DNA of 39,324 nucleotides from JBDSZL01 sp039925145 (GCA_039925145.1 JBDSZL010000060.1:1-39324), one strand, 5' to 3'. Positions 7,811 to 16,394 are shown, counted from the stretch's first letter. The notes: generated by a model from the letters alone, not told the origin. Numbers and translations are program-made.

Positions 7811-9676
7811 TCAGGCACGCACGGCGGCGCCCTCCAGGCGGTTGATCCAGGCCTCGAATGCGTCGCACATGCCGTCGATGCCACCGTCGTCAGTCGAAGC
7901 GATGCGTTCTGGGCCGTGCACGACGTGAATCGTCGCATCCAGATCCACCGGGCCGTGCGGCAGCGGCGCTGTGGACGCACGGGAGGCGGCAGCACGCGCA
8001 TCGGCGACCGCCAGGTCCACGGGTTGATTGCAGACGTCCGCGAGCGCGTCGGCAGACAACGACTGTCCTGTGAGCGATTGGAGGGTGGCCTCGAATGGCA
8101 CCGCGTTGCCCTTGGCCCAGTAGTGTGTCGCGAGGTCGTGTCCGACGCGGGGGTTATCGGTGAGGTAACCGTCACGGACGAGCAGGTAGGCACGTGTCTG
8201 GGCCACTGCCATTTCGGCGAGCACGTAGCCATGGTAGTACGCGCTCGACTCGCCGCTGAGCAGATGTGGAATCGCGAGCACCGGGCGAGGCCCGGCATCC
8301 AGGCCCTGCAGCGCCGACTCGATGCGCCGGATGTCGCGCAGCACCCGTTCGGGCGTGCGCTCCTTTTCGGTCAACTCGTAGATGGCACGTTCGGCGAACG
8401 GCACCGTGAGCATCGAGCGCACGGTCCAGCCCCTCAGCGCCTGCGTCTCGCGGACGCTCTGTTCGATGAGCTCCAGCGGCATCGTGGCGCCGTGCGCGTC
8501 GGCCGCGTAGCGGATGCGCCAGTCCGCGTCGCCGAGCAGCGCGTCCATGAACATCGACTGCGTTTCTGCGTACGCGACGCTGGTCGGCGCAAACTCCTGG
8601 CTGAAGCAAGGCGCCTTGCTCAGGATGTTCGCGAAGTGCGCCGCATGACCTCCCTCGTGGAACAGCGTCTCGGCGGCCCGCAGGCCGCTCCCCACCTGCC
8701 CGGCGACAGCATTGGCGGTGAACGCAATCCGCGCCGGCTGCCATCGATCGTGGTCAAAGAAGGCGGGCACCGGCCCGTGCATGAAACCGTTCTCATACTT
8801 GCCCGACCGGTCGAGCAGATCCAGCGTCAGCGTCGCTTGCCTGAAGCGGACCGACAGCCCGGTAAACGACTGCACCCACCGGCGGAGCGCTGTCGCAAAT
8901 TGGAAGTAGGGATCGAGCGCTTCAGTCAGCTTGCCCGCTCGGAGGAAGGGGAAATTCCAGGGCTCCCGGCTGCCAGGGCCGTGCACCTGCTCGAAGGCCG
9001 CGAGATCCTGCGTGGTGCGTGCCGCGGTCCGCTGATCGAGATCGTCCAGCTTCACGAACAGTGCCCGTTTGCTCATGCCTTCGACGGTGCTCACCTTCCA
9101 GTCGTAGTAATCCTCGTAGCCGAGCAGTCGTCCCAGCCGGTTGCGCATGCCGACAATCTCGAGAAAGCCATGATCGAGCACGAACGGCTCGATGGAGCGC
9201 AGTGCGTCGAATGCCGCACGCCGGCGGCGCTCGTCATGATCGACACGCATCATGAGCGCGAGCCGCACGCTGGAAGCGGCGGTGAATATGCCGGTGTCGG
9301 GGTCGACGAAGCCCAGGGGCATGGTGCCACGTGCATGCTCGAGCGCCTGCTCGCGCTCGACGATTTCCTCTGAGAGGCGCCGCGCGGCCGGATCTTCGAT
9401 CACCCGGGCGGCCAGCATGGCGATCCAGCCGTGGAGAACCTGCCGATCCTCGTCGGAGCCGGCCCCCGAAGCGTCGAGGTCGCGCAGCTGTTTCAATCGT
9501 TCGGGCGATTGCACAAAGCGGTTGAGCTCGATTTCCGCCCGCGCGAGATCCTCGGTCGCTCGCTGCGCATCGGCTGAGAGGCCCATCTTCGATTGCCAGA
9601 ACAGGTCCTCTTTGCGCGTGTGGAGCGCGAGGTAGCTGTCGGTGAGATCGCGAAGCGTCGTCGTGAGAGAGGCCAT
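7811..9676 (-). CDS. M3-family zinc metallopeptidase
   Basis: This is a 621-residue cytosolic oligopeptidase of the M3 (thimet oligopeptidase/oligoendopeptidase F) type, expected to cut short peptides. The zinc motif HEGGH is at 340-344 in the context ETLFHEGGHAAHFAN. The likely third ligand is E371 in SVAYAETQSMF. The helical N-terminal half and the C-terminal SSAYYHGYVLAEM are typical of the fold. No signal peptide is seen. ATG 9676 was chosen because GGAGG lies 6 nt upstream; an earlier start at 9724 would add 16 residues without family support. It is monocistronic, with 91 bp to the DUF1080 gene downstream. Confidence 0.88.
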   Translation of the reverse strand: MASLTTTLRDLTDSYLALHTRKEDLFWQSKMGLSADAQRATEDLARAEIELNRFVQSPERLKQLRDLDASGAGSDEDRQVLHGWIAMLAARVIEDPAARRLSEEIVEREQALEHARGTMPLGFVDPDTGIFTAASSVRLALMMRVDHDERRRRAAFDALRSIEPFVLDHGFLEIVGMRNRLGRLLGYEDYYDWKVSTVEGMSKRALFVKLDDLDQRTAARTTQDLAAFEQVHGPGSREPWNFPFLRAGKLTEALDPYFQFATALRRWVQSFTGLSVRFRQATLTLDLLDRSGKYENGFMHGPVPAFFDHDRWQPARIAFTANAVAGQVGSGLRAAETLFHEGGHAAHFANILSKAPCFSQEFAPTSVAYAETQSMFMDALLGDADWRIRYAADAHGATMPLELIEQSVRETQALRGWTVRSMLTVPFAERAIYELTEKERTPERVLRDIRRIESALQGLDAGPRPVLAIPHLLSGESSAYYHGYVLAEMAVAQTRAYLLVRDGYLTDNPRVGHDLATHYWAKGNAVPFEATLQSLTGQSLSADALADVCNQPVDLAVADARAAASRASTAPLPHGPVDLDATIHVVHGPERIASTDDGGIDGMCDAFEAWINRLEGAAVRA

Positions 9677-9756
9677 AGAGCCTCCAACGATACGACAGCC
9701 TGCGACCGGGTGGGTTTTTCTCATCTCCAGCCGCGATACGCGTCACAATCGCACCT

Positions 9757-10563
9757 ATGTCCCTGCTGCTTCGACCCGCTTCGATGTCGCTGCTCGCCAG
9801 CATGATCGTGACCGCCGGTCTCGCCGTCATGGCTCGCGCCGCCGATCCGATCGTCGCGAGCACCTGGGCTGCGGCCGAGGTCACGGCCGATGGCAATCTG
9901 GTGGAATGGCGGGCCCTGGAGACAATCGACAAGGGGCTGCAGGTGGCCGCGGCCAACGACGCGACGTCTGTCTATGTGGCCGTGCTCGCATCCTCTCCCC
10001 AGATGCGAGTCTCGTTGTCTCGCGGCCTGGTGCTCTGGCTCGATGCCACGGGCGGTCACAACGAGACGTTGGGTCTGCAACTGCCTGGTCCCTCTCCGGT
10101 CGATCCATCGTCGCCGACGCAGAGCGCCACCGGAGGCGCACGTCTGACCGCGAAGGTTGGGGATCATGTGGACGTCCTCGGCCCGGGCAAGCTCGGACGC
10201 CGGCTCCTCGAGCTGACGCCCTCATCCCCCGTGACCGTGGCCACCGGCGGCGAGGATGGCGCCATCGGCTTCGAGGCACGCATCCCGCTGGCTCGCGCCG
10301 AGGGCAACGGAGTGGGGATCGGCACGAGTGCGGGCGGCGCCTTCGCGCTGGGCATCGCGACGCCGATTCCGAGACGCGGCCCGCGCGAGCCGATGGAGCC
10401 GATCTACTGGCCCGACCCATACGCCGGCACGCGCATCCTCGGTCTGGGCGGACCAGAACCTCCGTCGCGCCCGCTGCCTGATTCGAGCAATCGTCCCGAG
10501 AAGGAGATCAAGCCGAAGGTCATCAAGCTGTGGGTGGCCGTGCGGCTGGCCGCGGCGCGATGA
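9757..10563 (+). CDS. Secreted protein of unknown function, possibly CBM9/DOMON-like
   Basis: The product has 268 residues with a clear signal peptide (LLASMIVTAGLAVMARA, cleavage near ARAADP). The mature part begins with STWAAAEVTADGNLVEWRAL, then has ATSVYVAVLASSP and a strand pattern like a CBM9/DOMON-type beta sandwich (VTADGNLVEWRAL resembles the DGxxxEW opening of that fold). The C-terminal third is Pro- and Gly-rich and ends in a basic tail, KVIKLWVAVRLAAAR. The fold is a suggestion only. It sits divergent from the M3 peptidase and 47 bp before the MFS gene in the same direction. Confidence 0.7.
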   Translation: MSLLLRPASMSLLASMIVTAGLAVMARAADPIVASTWAAAEVTADGNLVEWRALETIDKGLQVAAANDATSVYVAVLASSPQMRVSLSRGLVLWLDATGGHNETLGLQLPGPSPVDPSSPTQSATGGARLTAKVGDHVDVLGPGKLGRRLLELTPSSPVTVATGGEDGAIGFEARIPLARAEGNGVGIGTSAGGAFALGIATPIPRRGPREPMEPIYWPDPYAGTRILGLGGPEPPSRPLPDSSNRPEKEIKPKVIKLWVAVRLAAAR

Positions 10564-10610
10564 ACGCCTGTCGGCCTGCACCGCGCATCAAGACGCGGTG
10601 CTAACATGCG

Positions 10611-11894
10611 GTGCTCGTGTCCACGTCGACTGTTACCGGCTCGCCCGTCGAACCTGAACTGCCGCGCGGGTGGGCTGCCCGCGTCGCCGGCGCACTGACC
10701 CACCGGAATTTCCGCCTGCTGTGGCTGGCCGCACTCGGCTCCACCATCGGCACCTGGATGCAGAAATACGCCCAGGGCCTGGTGGTGTTCGACATGACGA
10801 AGTCCAAGTTCTTCCTTGGACTCGATGACTTCCTGGGCCAGCTCCCCATCCTGCTGTTGATGCTGATCGGCGGCGTGATTGCTGATCGCCACGACCGCCG
10901 CCGGCTGCTCACCGGATCGCAGTACGTGCAGGCTTTCTCGGCCTTCGCGCTCGCGATCCTCTATTGGACCCACCACATCACGGTCTGGCACATCTTCGCG
11001 CTGTCATTCGTGTCGGGCTGCGGACAGGCCTTCGGGGGGCCGGCCTATCAGTCCATGATTCCCTCGCTGGTGCCGCGGCGCGATTTGCCGAACGCCATCG
11101 CGCTGAACTCGACGCAGTTCAACCTCTCGCGCGTGCTCGGCCCTGGCGCAGGCGCGGCGGTGCTGGCAGCAATCGGCGCCGCCGGGTGTTTCGCCGTGAA
11201 CGGGATCTCGTTCTTCTTCGTGGTGATTGCCCTGGCGGCGTTGAAACTGCCGCCGCATCAGCCCGTCGCCAACCGGCAGCCACTCGGCGCCGAGCTCAAG
11301 AGCGGCCTGCACTACGTGCGCGACAACAACGTGATGTTCACGCTCACATGGCTGGTGGTCATCAGCACCTTTCTCGCCATGCCGATTCTGACAATGCTGC
11401 CGGCGTTTGCTTCGGAGGTGCTGACCGGCGCGGGCTCGCACGAAACGCGGCTCTCGCTGCTGATGGGATCGCAAGGCCTCGGTGCGATTCTGGGGGCGCT
11501 GATCGTGGGCGGCGTGGGCACCACGCGGCACATGGGGAAACTCCTGCTCGGCGTGCAGATCGGGCTGGGCCTCCTCATCGCCGCCTTCTCACTCTCGACA
11601 TCCCTGCCCCTGAGCCTCGTGCTGCTCTTTCTCGGCGGGATGTTCTTCATGGCCTTGTTCTCGATCAGCTTCTCGCTCGTTCAGCTGACCGTGCCTGATG
11701 CGCTCCGTGGCCGGGTCGTCAGCATCTATATGGTGGCGCTTCGGGGCGGCGGCCCGATCGGCGGGCTCGCGGCCGGCGCACTCGCCGATCAGTTTTCCGC
11801 CTCGAGCGTCATGGCCGCCAACGGCTTCCTGCTGGCCATCATTGCCGGCTCGTTGCTGTTCTTCAAACGCGGCAGCAGCCTGAATGCGGTCTAG
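10611..11894 (+). CDS. MFS transporter, EntS/DHA3-like
   Basis: This is an inner-membrane exporter of 427 residues with about 12 hydrophobic segments. It opens with the family pattern LTHRNFRLLWLAALGSTIG. The loop GGVIADRHDRRRLL is the MFS loop 2-3 motif, and NAIALNSTQFNLSRVLGPG is typical of the enterobactin-exporter-like (MFS_3) group. The substrate cannot be told from sequence. The start is a GTG at 10611 without a clear Shine-Dalgarno; a GTG two codons later is possible. The stop codon (11892-11894) directly abuts a G-rich heptamer array. Confidence 0.87.
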   Translation: MLVSTSTVTGSPVEPELPRGWAARVAGALTHRNFRLLWLAALGSTIGTWMQKYAQGLVVFDMTKSKFFLGLDDFLGQLPILLLMLIGGVIADRHDRRRLLTGSQYVQAFSAFALAILYWTHHITVWHIFALSFVSGCGQAFGGPAYQSMIPSLVPRRDLPNAIALNSTQFNLSRVLGPGAGAAVLAAIGAAGCFAVNGISFFFVVIALAALKLPPHQPVANRQPLGAELKSGLHYVRDNNVMFTLTWLVVISTFLAMPILTMLPAFASEVLTGAGSHETRLSLLMGSQGLGAILGALIVGGVGTTRHMGKLLLGVQIGLGLLIAAFSLSTSLPLSLVLLFLGGMFFMALFSISFSLVQLTVPDALRGRVVSIYMVALRGGGPIGGLAAGALADQFSASSVMAANGFLLAIIAGSLLFFKRGSSLNAV

Positions 11895-11954
11895 GGGGCT
11901 CGGGGCTCGCGGCTTGGGGCTTGGGGCTTGGGGCTTGGGGCTTGGGGCTTGGGG
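11894..11954 (+). repeat. GGGGCTY heptamer array (G-quadruplex-type) between convergent genes
   Basis: The array begins in the last base of the MFS stop codon. It has two G tracts with CTC linkers (11894-11905), a degenerate unit (GCGG), then six perfect GGGG tracts at 11916, 11923, 11930, 11937, 11944 and 11951, each separated by CTT. It ends with GGGGAGA and stops 9 bp before the NiCoT-like gene's stop codon. Six G4 tracts with 3-nt loops form a strong intramolecular quadruplex motif. The same heptamers and GGGAGA element occur at both window ends. Confidence 0.95.
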
Positions 11955-11963
11955 AGACCGCAG

Positions 11964-12641
11964 CTACCAGGCGACCATCCAGTAAATTCCGAGGAAGACC
12001 GAGGCGAGCGAGACGATGGCCGCCGCGGCCCGCGCGAGCACTTCGACCGCCGCCAGCGAGAACAGCCGCGCCAGCAACACGCCGAAGAGCGACATCGCCA
12101 TAAGAATGCCGATGCCGAAGAGCACGTTGAGAATGAGCAGCACCGGCAACGCGAGGCGGGCGGCCGAAGCGCCGAACGGCTCGAGCAGCATCAACGCGCG
12201 AAGGCTGCTCACGGCAAACAGCGCCCCCACCGCTGTTGGGAGGGGCGAATGGCCGTGCGGCCGATGCGGCGCGCCGAAGTGCAGGTGCCAGCGGGTGCGC
12301 CCATCGCTCTCCTGGTGCAAGTGACCATACGCCTGTCCCGAGATGACGCCCCACAACCCGGTTGCCCCGAGCGCCACGAGCATCACGCCGCCGAGGCGCT
12401 CCGCACCTGATTGATAGGTCACGGGCAGGACAAGCCCGAAGAGCACTGCGGCTGTGGCGCCGAGACCCAGAACAATGGTGTGGCCGAGCGCAAAGCCAAC
12501 GGCGGTCTGCACGATCCCCGGCCGCGTTCGTCCAGCACGTCGATCGACGGCGAGGGCAGCGATGGCCATGAGGTGATCGGCGCCCAGGCCGTGCACGAAT
12601 CCGAGGGCGAGGGCAGACCAGGCGAGCGCGAACAGCGACAT
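11964..12641 (-). CDS. Nickel/cobalt-type transporter with a His-rich loop
   Basis: This is a membrane protein of 225 residues with about six hydrophobic helices. The first helix carries HGLGADH, the HX4DH signature of the NiCoT/RcnA-type metal transporters. A hydrophilic loop near residues 105-135 is rich in histidine (GHLHQES, HLHF, HRPHGHSP), as expected for metal capture. Direction of transport and metal are not decided by sequence. ATG 12641 begins right at the first helix; there is no Shine-Dalgarno, but a TAGAAT -10 lies 8 nt upstream, suggesting a leaderless start. The gene is 43 bp downstream of the orphan DsbD-like gene on the same strand. Confidence 0.8.
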   Translation of the reverse strand: MSLFALAWSALALGFVHGLGADHLMAIAALAVDRRAGRTRPGIVQTAVGFALGHTIVLGLGATAAVLFGLVLPVTYQSGAERLGGVMLVALGATGLWGVISGQAYGHLHQESDGRTRWHLHFGAPHRPHGHSPLPTAVGALFAVSSLRALMLLEPFGASAARLALPVLLILNVLFGIGILMAMSLFGVLLARLFSLAAVEVLARAAAAIVSLASVFLGIYWMVAW

Positions 12642-12649
12642 AGCGGACG

Positions 12650-12655
12650 ATTCTA
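12650..12655 (-). promoter_or_regulatory. -10 element (TAGAAT) before the metal transporter
   Basis: TAGAAT on the minus strand is preceded by TGC, an extended -10 arrangement, and ends 8 nt before the ATG at 12641. No good -35 is visible. The spacing implies a transcript with almost no leader. Confidence 0.4.
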
Positions 12656-12684
12656 GCAGGCCCGCCAACAGCTGCGCCGGGTGG

Positions 12685-13245
12685 CTACTTCGCCGGTCCG
12701 ATCGGGATCTTCCACTGGAGCGGCACCGACTCCGGGCGGTAGCACACGGCGTCGTCGCACGCCTGGTAGGTGAGCGTGCCGGAGATCGCGAGTGGCCGAT
12801 CGGTCTGCGCGAGTTCGGCGAGCGCACGCGCCGGAGCCACGGTAATCGGCTGCGAGATACGAAACGGCGCCGCGTAGACGTGGACGCGCTGCCCGATGGC
12901 CGGCAGGAACAGGTTGCTCGCCGGCGGATACACGGGCTTGCCGGCCGTGAACGTACGCGAGTCGTCGAGCTTCAGCTCAATCGGGATGTAGTCGGGTTCC
13001 CCAGGCGCGTAGACGTGCATCCTGGACCGTGGGGCGACGGCGACAATCAACGTCAGCGCGGCGCCAGCGTCGACACGCCCGCGATCGACCCCCGTCCTCA
13101 ACGCCAGCTGCCGGGCTGGCACATCGGTGGCCAGCTGAATCGGAGGCGCGTCGATCGGGCCAGACGACCGGCTGCTCTGCGCCATCGTCGTGGTGGTGAC
13201 GGCGGCCGCGAGTCCGGCGAGACACAGCACGGCCAGATGTCGCAT
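12685..13245 (-). CDS. Orphan DsbD N-terminal (periplasmic) domain protein
   Basis: This 186-residue protein has a signal peptide (LAVLCLAGLAAAVTTTTMAQ). Its body resembles the periplasmic alpha domain of DsbD, the part that passes electrons from the membrane to DsbC or CcmG. The conserved end is LTYQACDDAVCYRPESVPL, with cysteines C163 and C168 in the place of the nDsbD redox pair. PDYIPIELKL and NLFLPAIGQRVHVYAAPF fit the beta sandwich. No transmembrane beta domain or thioredoxin domain follows, so this is a solo domain. ATG 13245 begins the signal peptide. It lies between PiT and the metal transporter on the same strand. Confidence 0.78.
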   Translation of the reverse strand: MRHLAVLCLAGLAAAVTTTTMAQSSRSSGPIDAPPIQLATDVPARQLALRTGVDRGRVDAGAALTLIVAVAPRSRMHVYAPGEPDYIPIELKLDDSRTFTAGKPVYPPASNLFLPAIGQRVHVYAAPFRISQPITVAPARALAELAQTDRPLAISGTLTYQACDDAVCYRPESVPLQWKIPIGPAK

Positions 13246-13308
13246 GAGCCCAGAGTAGCATCGGTTCAGCGCTGTCATCAGCCGCGACGGCCGTGCGAGG
13301 CTGCCGTC

Positions 13309-14322
13309 TCAGAACGCGCCAGTCGCCCCGCGCACCAGCCTGATCACGAAATAGCAGAGCGCGCCGATGCTCGCCGAGGCCGGAATCGTCAGGATCCACG
13401 CCCACACGATTTGGCCCGCCACGCCCCAGCGCACGGCACTCAGGCGCTTGGTGGCTCCCACCCCGATGATGGCGCCGGTAATCGTGTGTGTCGTGCTGAT
13501 TCCGACGCCCATTGCCGTCGCCGTGTAGATGGCGACCGCCGCGCCGGTCTCGGCGGCGAATCCCCCCACCGGCTGCAGCTTGGTGATTTTCGTGCCCATC
13601 GTCTTGATGATCCGCCAGCCGCCGCTGAGCGTCCCCAGGCCGATGGCCGCGTGGGCAATCAGGATCACCCACACGGGCACGTCGAACGTCTTCTGGTACC
13701 CACCGGTCACCAGCGCCGCGGTGATGATGCCCATTGTCTTCTGCGCGTCATTGGCGCCGTGCATCAGGCTGTAAGCCGCGGCCGAGAGCAGCTGCAGCCG
13801 GCGAAACCAGCGGTCCACGCGCATAGGCGTCGTGTCGCGGCAGAGCCAGTAGATCGCCGTCATCACCACCAGGCCGACCGTCAGTCCGAGCAGCGGCGAG
13901 ACAACGATGAACACCAGCGTCTTCGTCCAGCCGCTGACGATGATGGCTTGAAAGCCCGCCTTGGCGACGGCCGCTCCCGCATACCCACCGAAGAGGGCGT
14001 GCGACGAGCTCGTGGGCAGACCGAAGTACCACGTGATCATGTTCCAGACGATGGCGCCGAGCAGACCCGCCAGAATGACGGAGTAGGTTACAAAGGCCTG
14101 GTCGACCAGTCCCGATCCGACGGTCTTGGCGACCGCCGTGCCGAAGAAGAACGCCGCGACGAAGTTGAAGCCGGCCGCCCACGCCACGGCCTGCCCCGGC
14201 GACAGCACGCGCGTCGAGACGACCGTCGCGATGGAGTTGGCTGCGTCGTGAAATCCGTTGCTGTAGTCGAAAATGAGCGCAACGAGAATGATGAGGCCGA
14301 TGGCGCTGAACAGCAGATGCAC
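13309..14322 (-). CDS. PiT-family low-affinity inorganic phosphate transporter
   Basis: This integral membrane phosphate:cation symporter has 337 residues. Both inverted-repeat signatures are present: SNGFHDAANSIATVVSTR near the N-terminus and SLMHGANDAQKTMGIITAAL in the middle. GLPTSSSHALFGGYAGAA and ISTTHTITGAIIGVGATKR are the matching transport-loop pair. The gene begins 5 bp after the stop of the DUF47 gene, the usual partner order in bacteria, so the two form a unit. A named pit-type symbol is withheld because several PiT paralogues exist. Confidence 0.93.
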   Translation of the reverse strand: MHLLFSAIGLIILVALIFDYSNGFHDAANSIATVVSTRVLSPGQAVAWAAGFNFVAAFFFGTAVAKTVGSGLVDQAFVTYSVILAGLLGAIVWNMITWYFGLPTSSSHALFGGYAGAAVAKAGFQAIIVSGWTKTLVFIVVSPLLGLTVGLVVMTAIYWLCRDTTPMRVDRWFRRLQLLSAAAYSLMHGANDAQKTMGIITAALVTGGYQKTFDVPVWVILIAHAAIGLGTLSGGWRIIKTMGTKITKLQPVGGFAAETGAAVAIYTATAMGVGISTTHTITGAIIGVGATKRLSAVRWGVAGQIVWAWILTIPASASIGALCYFVIRLVRGATGAF

Positions 14323-14327
14323 TGAGC

Positions 14328-14951
14328 CTACCCGTGCTTGACGACGATGCCTTCGATGACGTTGGCCACGTCCTCACAGCAGTCGGTGATGGTCTCGAGG
14401 TTGTCGTAGATCTCCTTCCACTTGATGATCATGATCGGATCGGTTTCAGTGTCGAAGAGAATCCTGACGGCCTCCTGATACACGCGGTCCGCCTCGTTCT
14501 CGAGCCGGTTGATCTCGACCGCATGCGGGTGGACGGGTTTCTTGGTGGCAAGCGCCGTGAGCGCCGAGTGCAGCCGTTCGGCCGACGACGACACCGTGCG
14601 GGCCAGTTCGCGGGCTCCGGGCCGGATGCGCTCAATCTTGTACAGCCGCACGAGCGAGGCGGCGTGGTCGATCGCGTCCATGACGTTATCGAGCGACGTC
14701 GACATGGCGTAGAGGTCTTCGCGGTCGAACGGCGTCACGAACGTGCGATGCAGGCGCTGGATGCTGTCGTGCGTCAACGTGTCGCAGCGGTGCTCGGCAT
14801 CCTTGATGGCGTCGACCTTGGTGAGATCAGGCGGTTCGGTCGCGAGCAACTGCTCGAGCAGGGCCGCCGCCCCGCGAATTTCGTCCGCCATGCGGTTGAA
14901 CAGATCGAAGAACCGCTCGTCTCTGGGCAGGAAAGACAGTCGAAACGCCAC
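14328..14951 (-). CDS. DUF47/PhoU-like PiT accessory protein
   Basis: This is a helical cytoplasmic protein of 207 residues, partner and likely regulator of the PiT transporter. It begins LSFLPRDERFFDLFNRMA and ends with KWKEIYDNLETITDCCEDVA followed by NVIEGI, both typical of DUF47. Repeated E/D-xxx-D patterns (AEHRCDTLTHD, NEADRVYQE) are PhoU-like metal-binding signatures. GTG 14951 was chosen because GGAGG lies 7 nt upstream; a GTG at 14957 would be too close to it. The gene heads a leftward run DUF47-PiT-nDsbD-NiCoT and is divergent from glgC. Confidence 0.92.
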   Translation of the reverse strand: MAFRLSFLPRDERFFDLFNRMADEIRGAAALLEQLLATEPPDLTKVDAIKDAEHRCDTLTHDSIQRLHRTFVTPFDREDLYAMSTSLDNVMDAIDHAASLVRLYKIERIRPGARELARTVSSSAERLHSALTALATKKPVHPHAVEINRLENEADRVYQEAVRILFDTETDPIMIIKWKEIYDNLETITDCCEDVANVIEGIVVKHG

Positions 14952-15112
14952 ACACACCCCTCCGGCCGGCTTCAGGCCACGCCATTCGTACGGTCAGTGT
15001 AGTGTGTCTTCGTAACGGGGATTTAACAAGCCCGTCGCCAAGCCGTCACGCGCAGTCCCTTGCCCGCCACTCGCGAATCCCGAAGTCGCTGCCCTGTCGC
15101 AGATCGGCACAG

Positions 15113-15118
15113 TAGAAT
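15113..15118 (+). promoter_or_regulatory. -10 element (TAGAAT) of glgC
   Basis: TAGAAT ends 7 nt before the glgC ATG at 15126, so the transcript would start at or next to the start codon. No Shine-Dalgarno is visible between them. The -35 is weak (TGCCCT at 15090-15095 with a 17-nt spacer). Confidence 0.4.
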
Positions 15119-15125
15119 TGGGACA

Positions 15126-16379
15126 ATGAACGAGGTCCTCACGATCATCCTGGGCGGCGGCCGCGGCACCCGTCTGTTTCCGCTCACCAAGTACCGGTCG
15201 AAGCCGGCTGTGCCGATTGGCGGCAAGTGGCGTCTGATCGACATTCCGATCAGCAATTGCCTGCATGCCGGGCTCGAGCAGATCTACGTGCTGACGCAGT
15301 TCAACTCGGCATCGCTCAATCGGCACATCGCGCAGACCTACAGGATGGACGTCTTCTCCGGCGGGTTCGTCGAGGTGCTGGCGGCCGAGCAGACGCTCGA
15401 GGGGGAGCGCTGGTTTCAGGGCACGGCCGACGCGGTGCGGCAGGCCGCGCGACACTTCCGCGACGTCGACGCCGAGTATTACCTGATTCTTGCGGGCGAC
15501 CACATCTACCGCATGGACTTTGCCGAGTTGATCGAATCGCACATCGAACGCGACGCCGACATCACGATCGCGGCACAGCCCGTGTCGCCCGAGGGAGCGG
15601 TCGGCATGGGCATCTTCCGGTTCGACACGAGCGGCCAGGTGGTCGGGTTCGAAGAGAAGCCGCAGGCCGATCGGCTCACCGAGATGCGATCGAGCGCCCC
15701 CGCGCATTCGCCGGCGGGCCTGCTCTCGCCAGACAAACCGTTTCTGGCCTCGATGGGCATTTACGTGTTCTCACGCGACGTGCTCTACGACGTGCTGAAC
15801 AGCAACAGCGGCGTCGACTTCGGCCGCGAGGTCATTCCCAAGGCGCTCGACACCCACCGCGTGCACGCCTATCTGTACCGTGGCTACTGGGCCGACGTCG
15901 GAACGGTGGGATCGTTCTACGACGTAAATCTGATGCTCACGCGCCGCGGGTCGCCGTTCAACTTCTTCCATCCCCGCCGGCCGATCTACACGCATCCGCG
16001 ATTTCTTCCGGCTGCACGGCTCCACAACTGCCATCTCGACGAGGCGCTCGTGGCCGAAGGCGCCTATCTCGACAGCTGTGAAGTGACCAAGAGTGTCATC
16101 GGGGTGCGTTCGTCGATTCACGCGGGCGCGAAGATCTCGCGGTCGATCCTGCTCGGCGCCGACTTCTACGACGACCAGTTCGGCGAGCTGCCGCTCGGCG
16201 TCGGTCGCAACGTCGTCCTCGATCGCGTCATCGTCGACAAGAACGCGCAGATTGGCGAGGGCGCACGTCTGGTTAACGAGCAGGGCATCGAGGAGGTCGA
16301 CGGCGACGGCTACTTCATTCGGAGCGGCATCATCATCGTGCCGAAGAACGGCGTGGTGAAACCGGGGACGGTGGTCTGA
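15126..16379 (+). CDS. glgC: Glucose-1-phosphate adenylyltransferase
   Basis: GlgC makes ADP-glucose from ATP and glucose-1-phosphate, the committed step of glycogen synthesis. The 417-residue length is normal. The nucleotidyltransferase start is TIILGGGRGTRLFPLTKYRS, followed by KPAVPIGGKWRLIDIPISNC. ILAGDHIYRMD carries the catalytic aspartate, GFEEKP binds the sugar phosphate, and YWADVGTVGSFYDVNLML is conserved. The C-terminal left-handed beta-helix repeats run from about 300 to 417 (SVIGVRSSIHAGAKI). ATG 15126 starts directly at the family N-terminus. It is convergent with sixA and both stop codons sit in one hairpin. Confidence 0.95.
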   Translation: MNEVLTIILGGGRGTRLFPLTKYRSKPAVPIGGKWRLIDIPISNCLHAGLEQIYVLTQFNSASLNRHIAQTYRMDVFSGGFVEVLAAEQTLEGERWFQGTADAVRQAARHFRDVDAEYYLILAGDHIYRMDFAELIESHIERDADITIAAQPVSPEGAVGMGIFRFDTSGQVVGFEEKPQADRLTEMRSSAPAHSPAGLLSPDKPFLASMGIYVFSRDVLYDVLNSNSGVDFGREVIPKALDTHRVHAYLYRGYWADVGTVGSFYDVNLMLTRRGSPFNFFHPRRPIYTHPRFLPAARLHNCHLDEALVAEGAYLDSCEVTKSVIGVRSSIHAGAKISRSILLGADFYDDQFGELPLGVGRNVVLDRVIVDKNAQIGEGARLVNEQGIEEVDGDGYFIRSGIIIVPKNGVVKPGTVV

Positions 16380-16394
16380 CGCCCGCGGTCAGAC
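16374..16394. terminator. Bidirectional hairpin covering the stop codons of glgC and sixA
   Basis: GTCTGAC (16374-16380) and GTCAGAC (16388-16394) form a perfect 7-bp stem around a 7-nt loop. The glgC stop (16377-16379) lies in the left arm and the sixA stop (16391-16389) in the right arm. There is no U-run, so termination is possible but unproven. Confidence 0.5.

Noticed and set aside
7367..9373. 668-codon plus-strand open frame
   Set aside because: Antisense to the DUF1080 and M3 peptidase genes; composition is that of a high-GC shadow frame.
11894..11954. CRISPR-like array
   Set aside because: Units are 7 bp with no spacers of unique sequence and no cas genes.
12880..14325. 481-codon plus-strand frame opposite PiT
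   Set aside because: Hydrophilic Arg/Asp/His-rich translation without any domain, mirrored by a clear PiT transporter.
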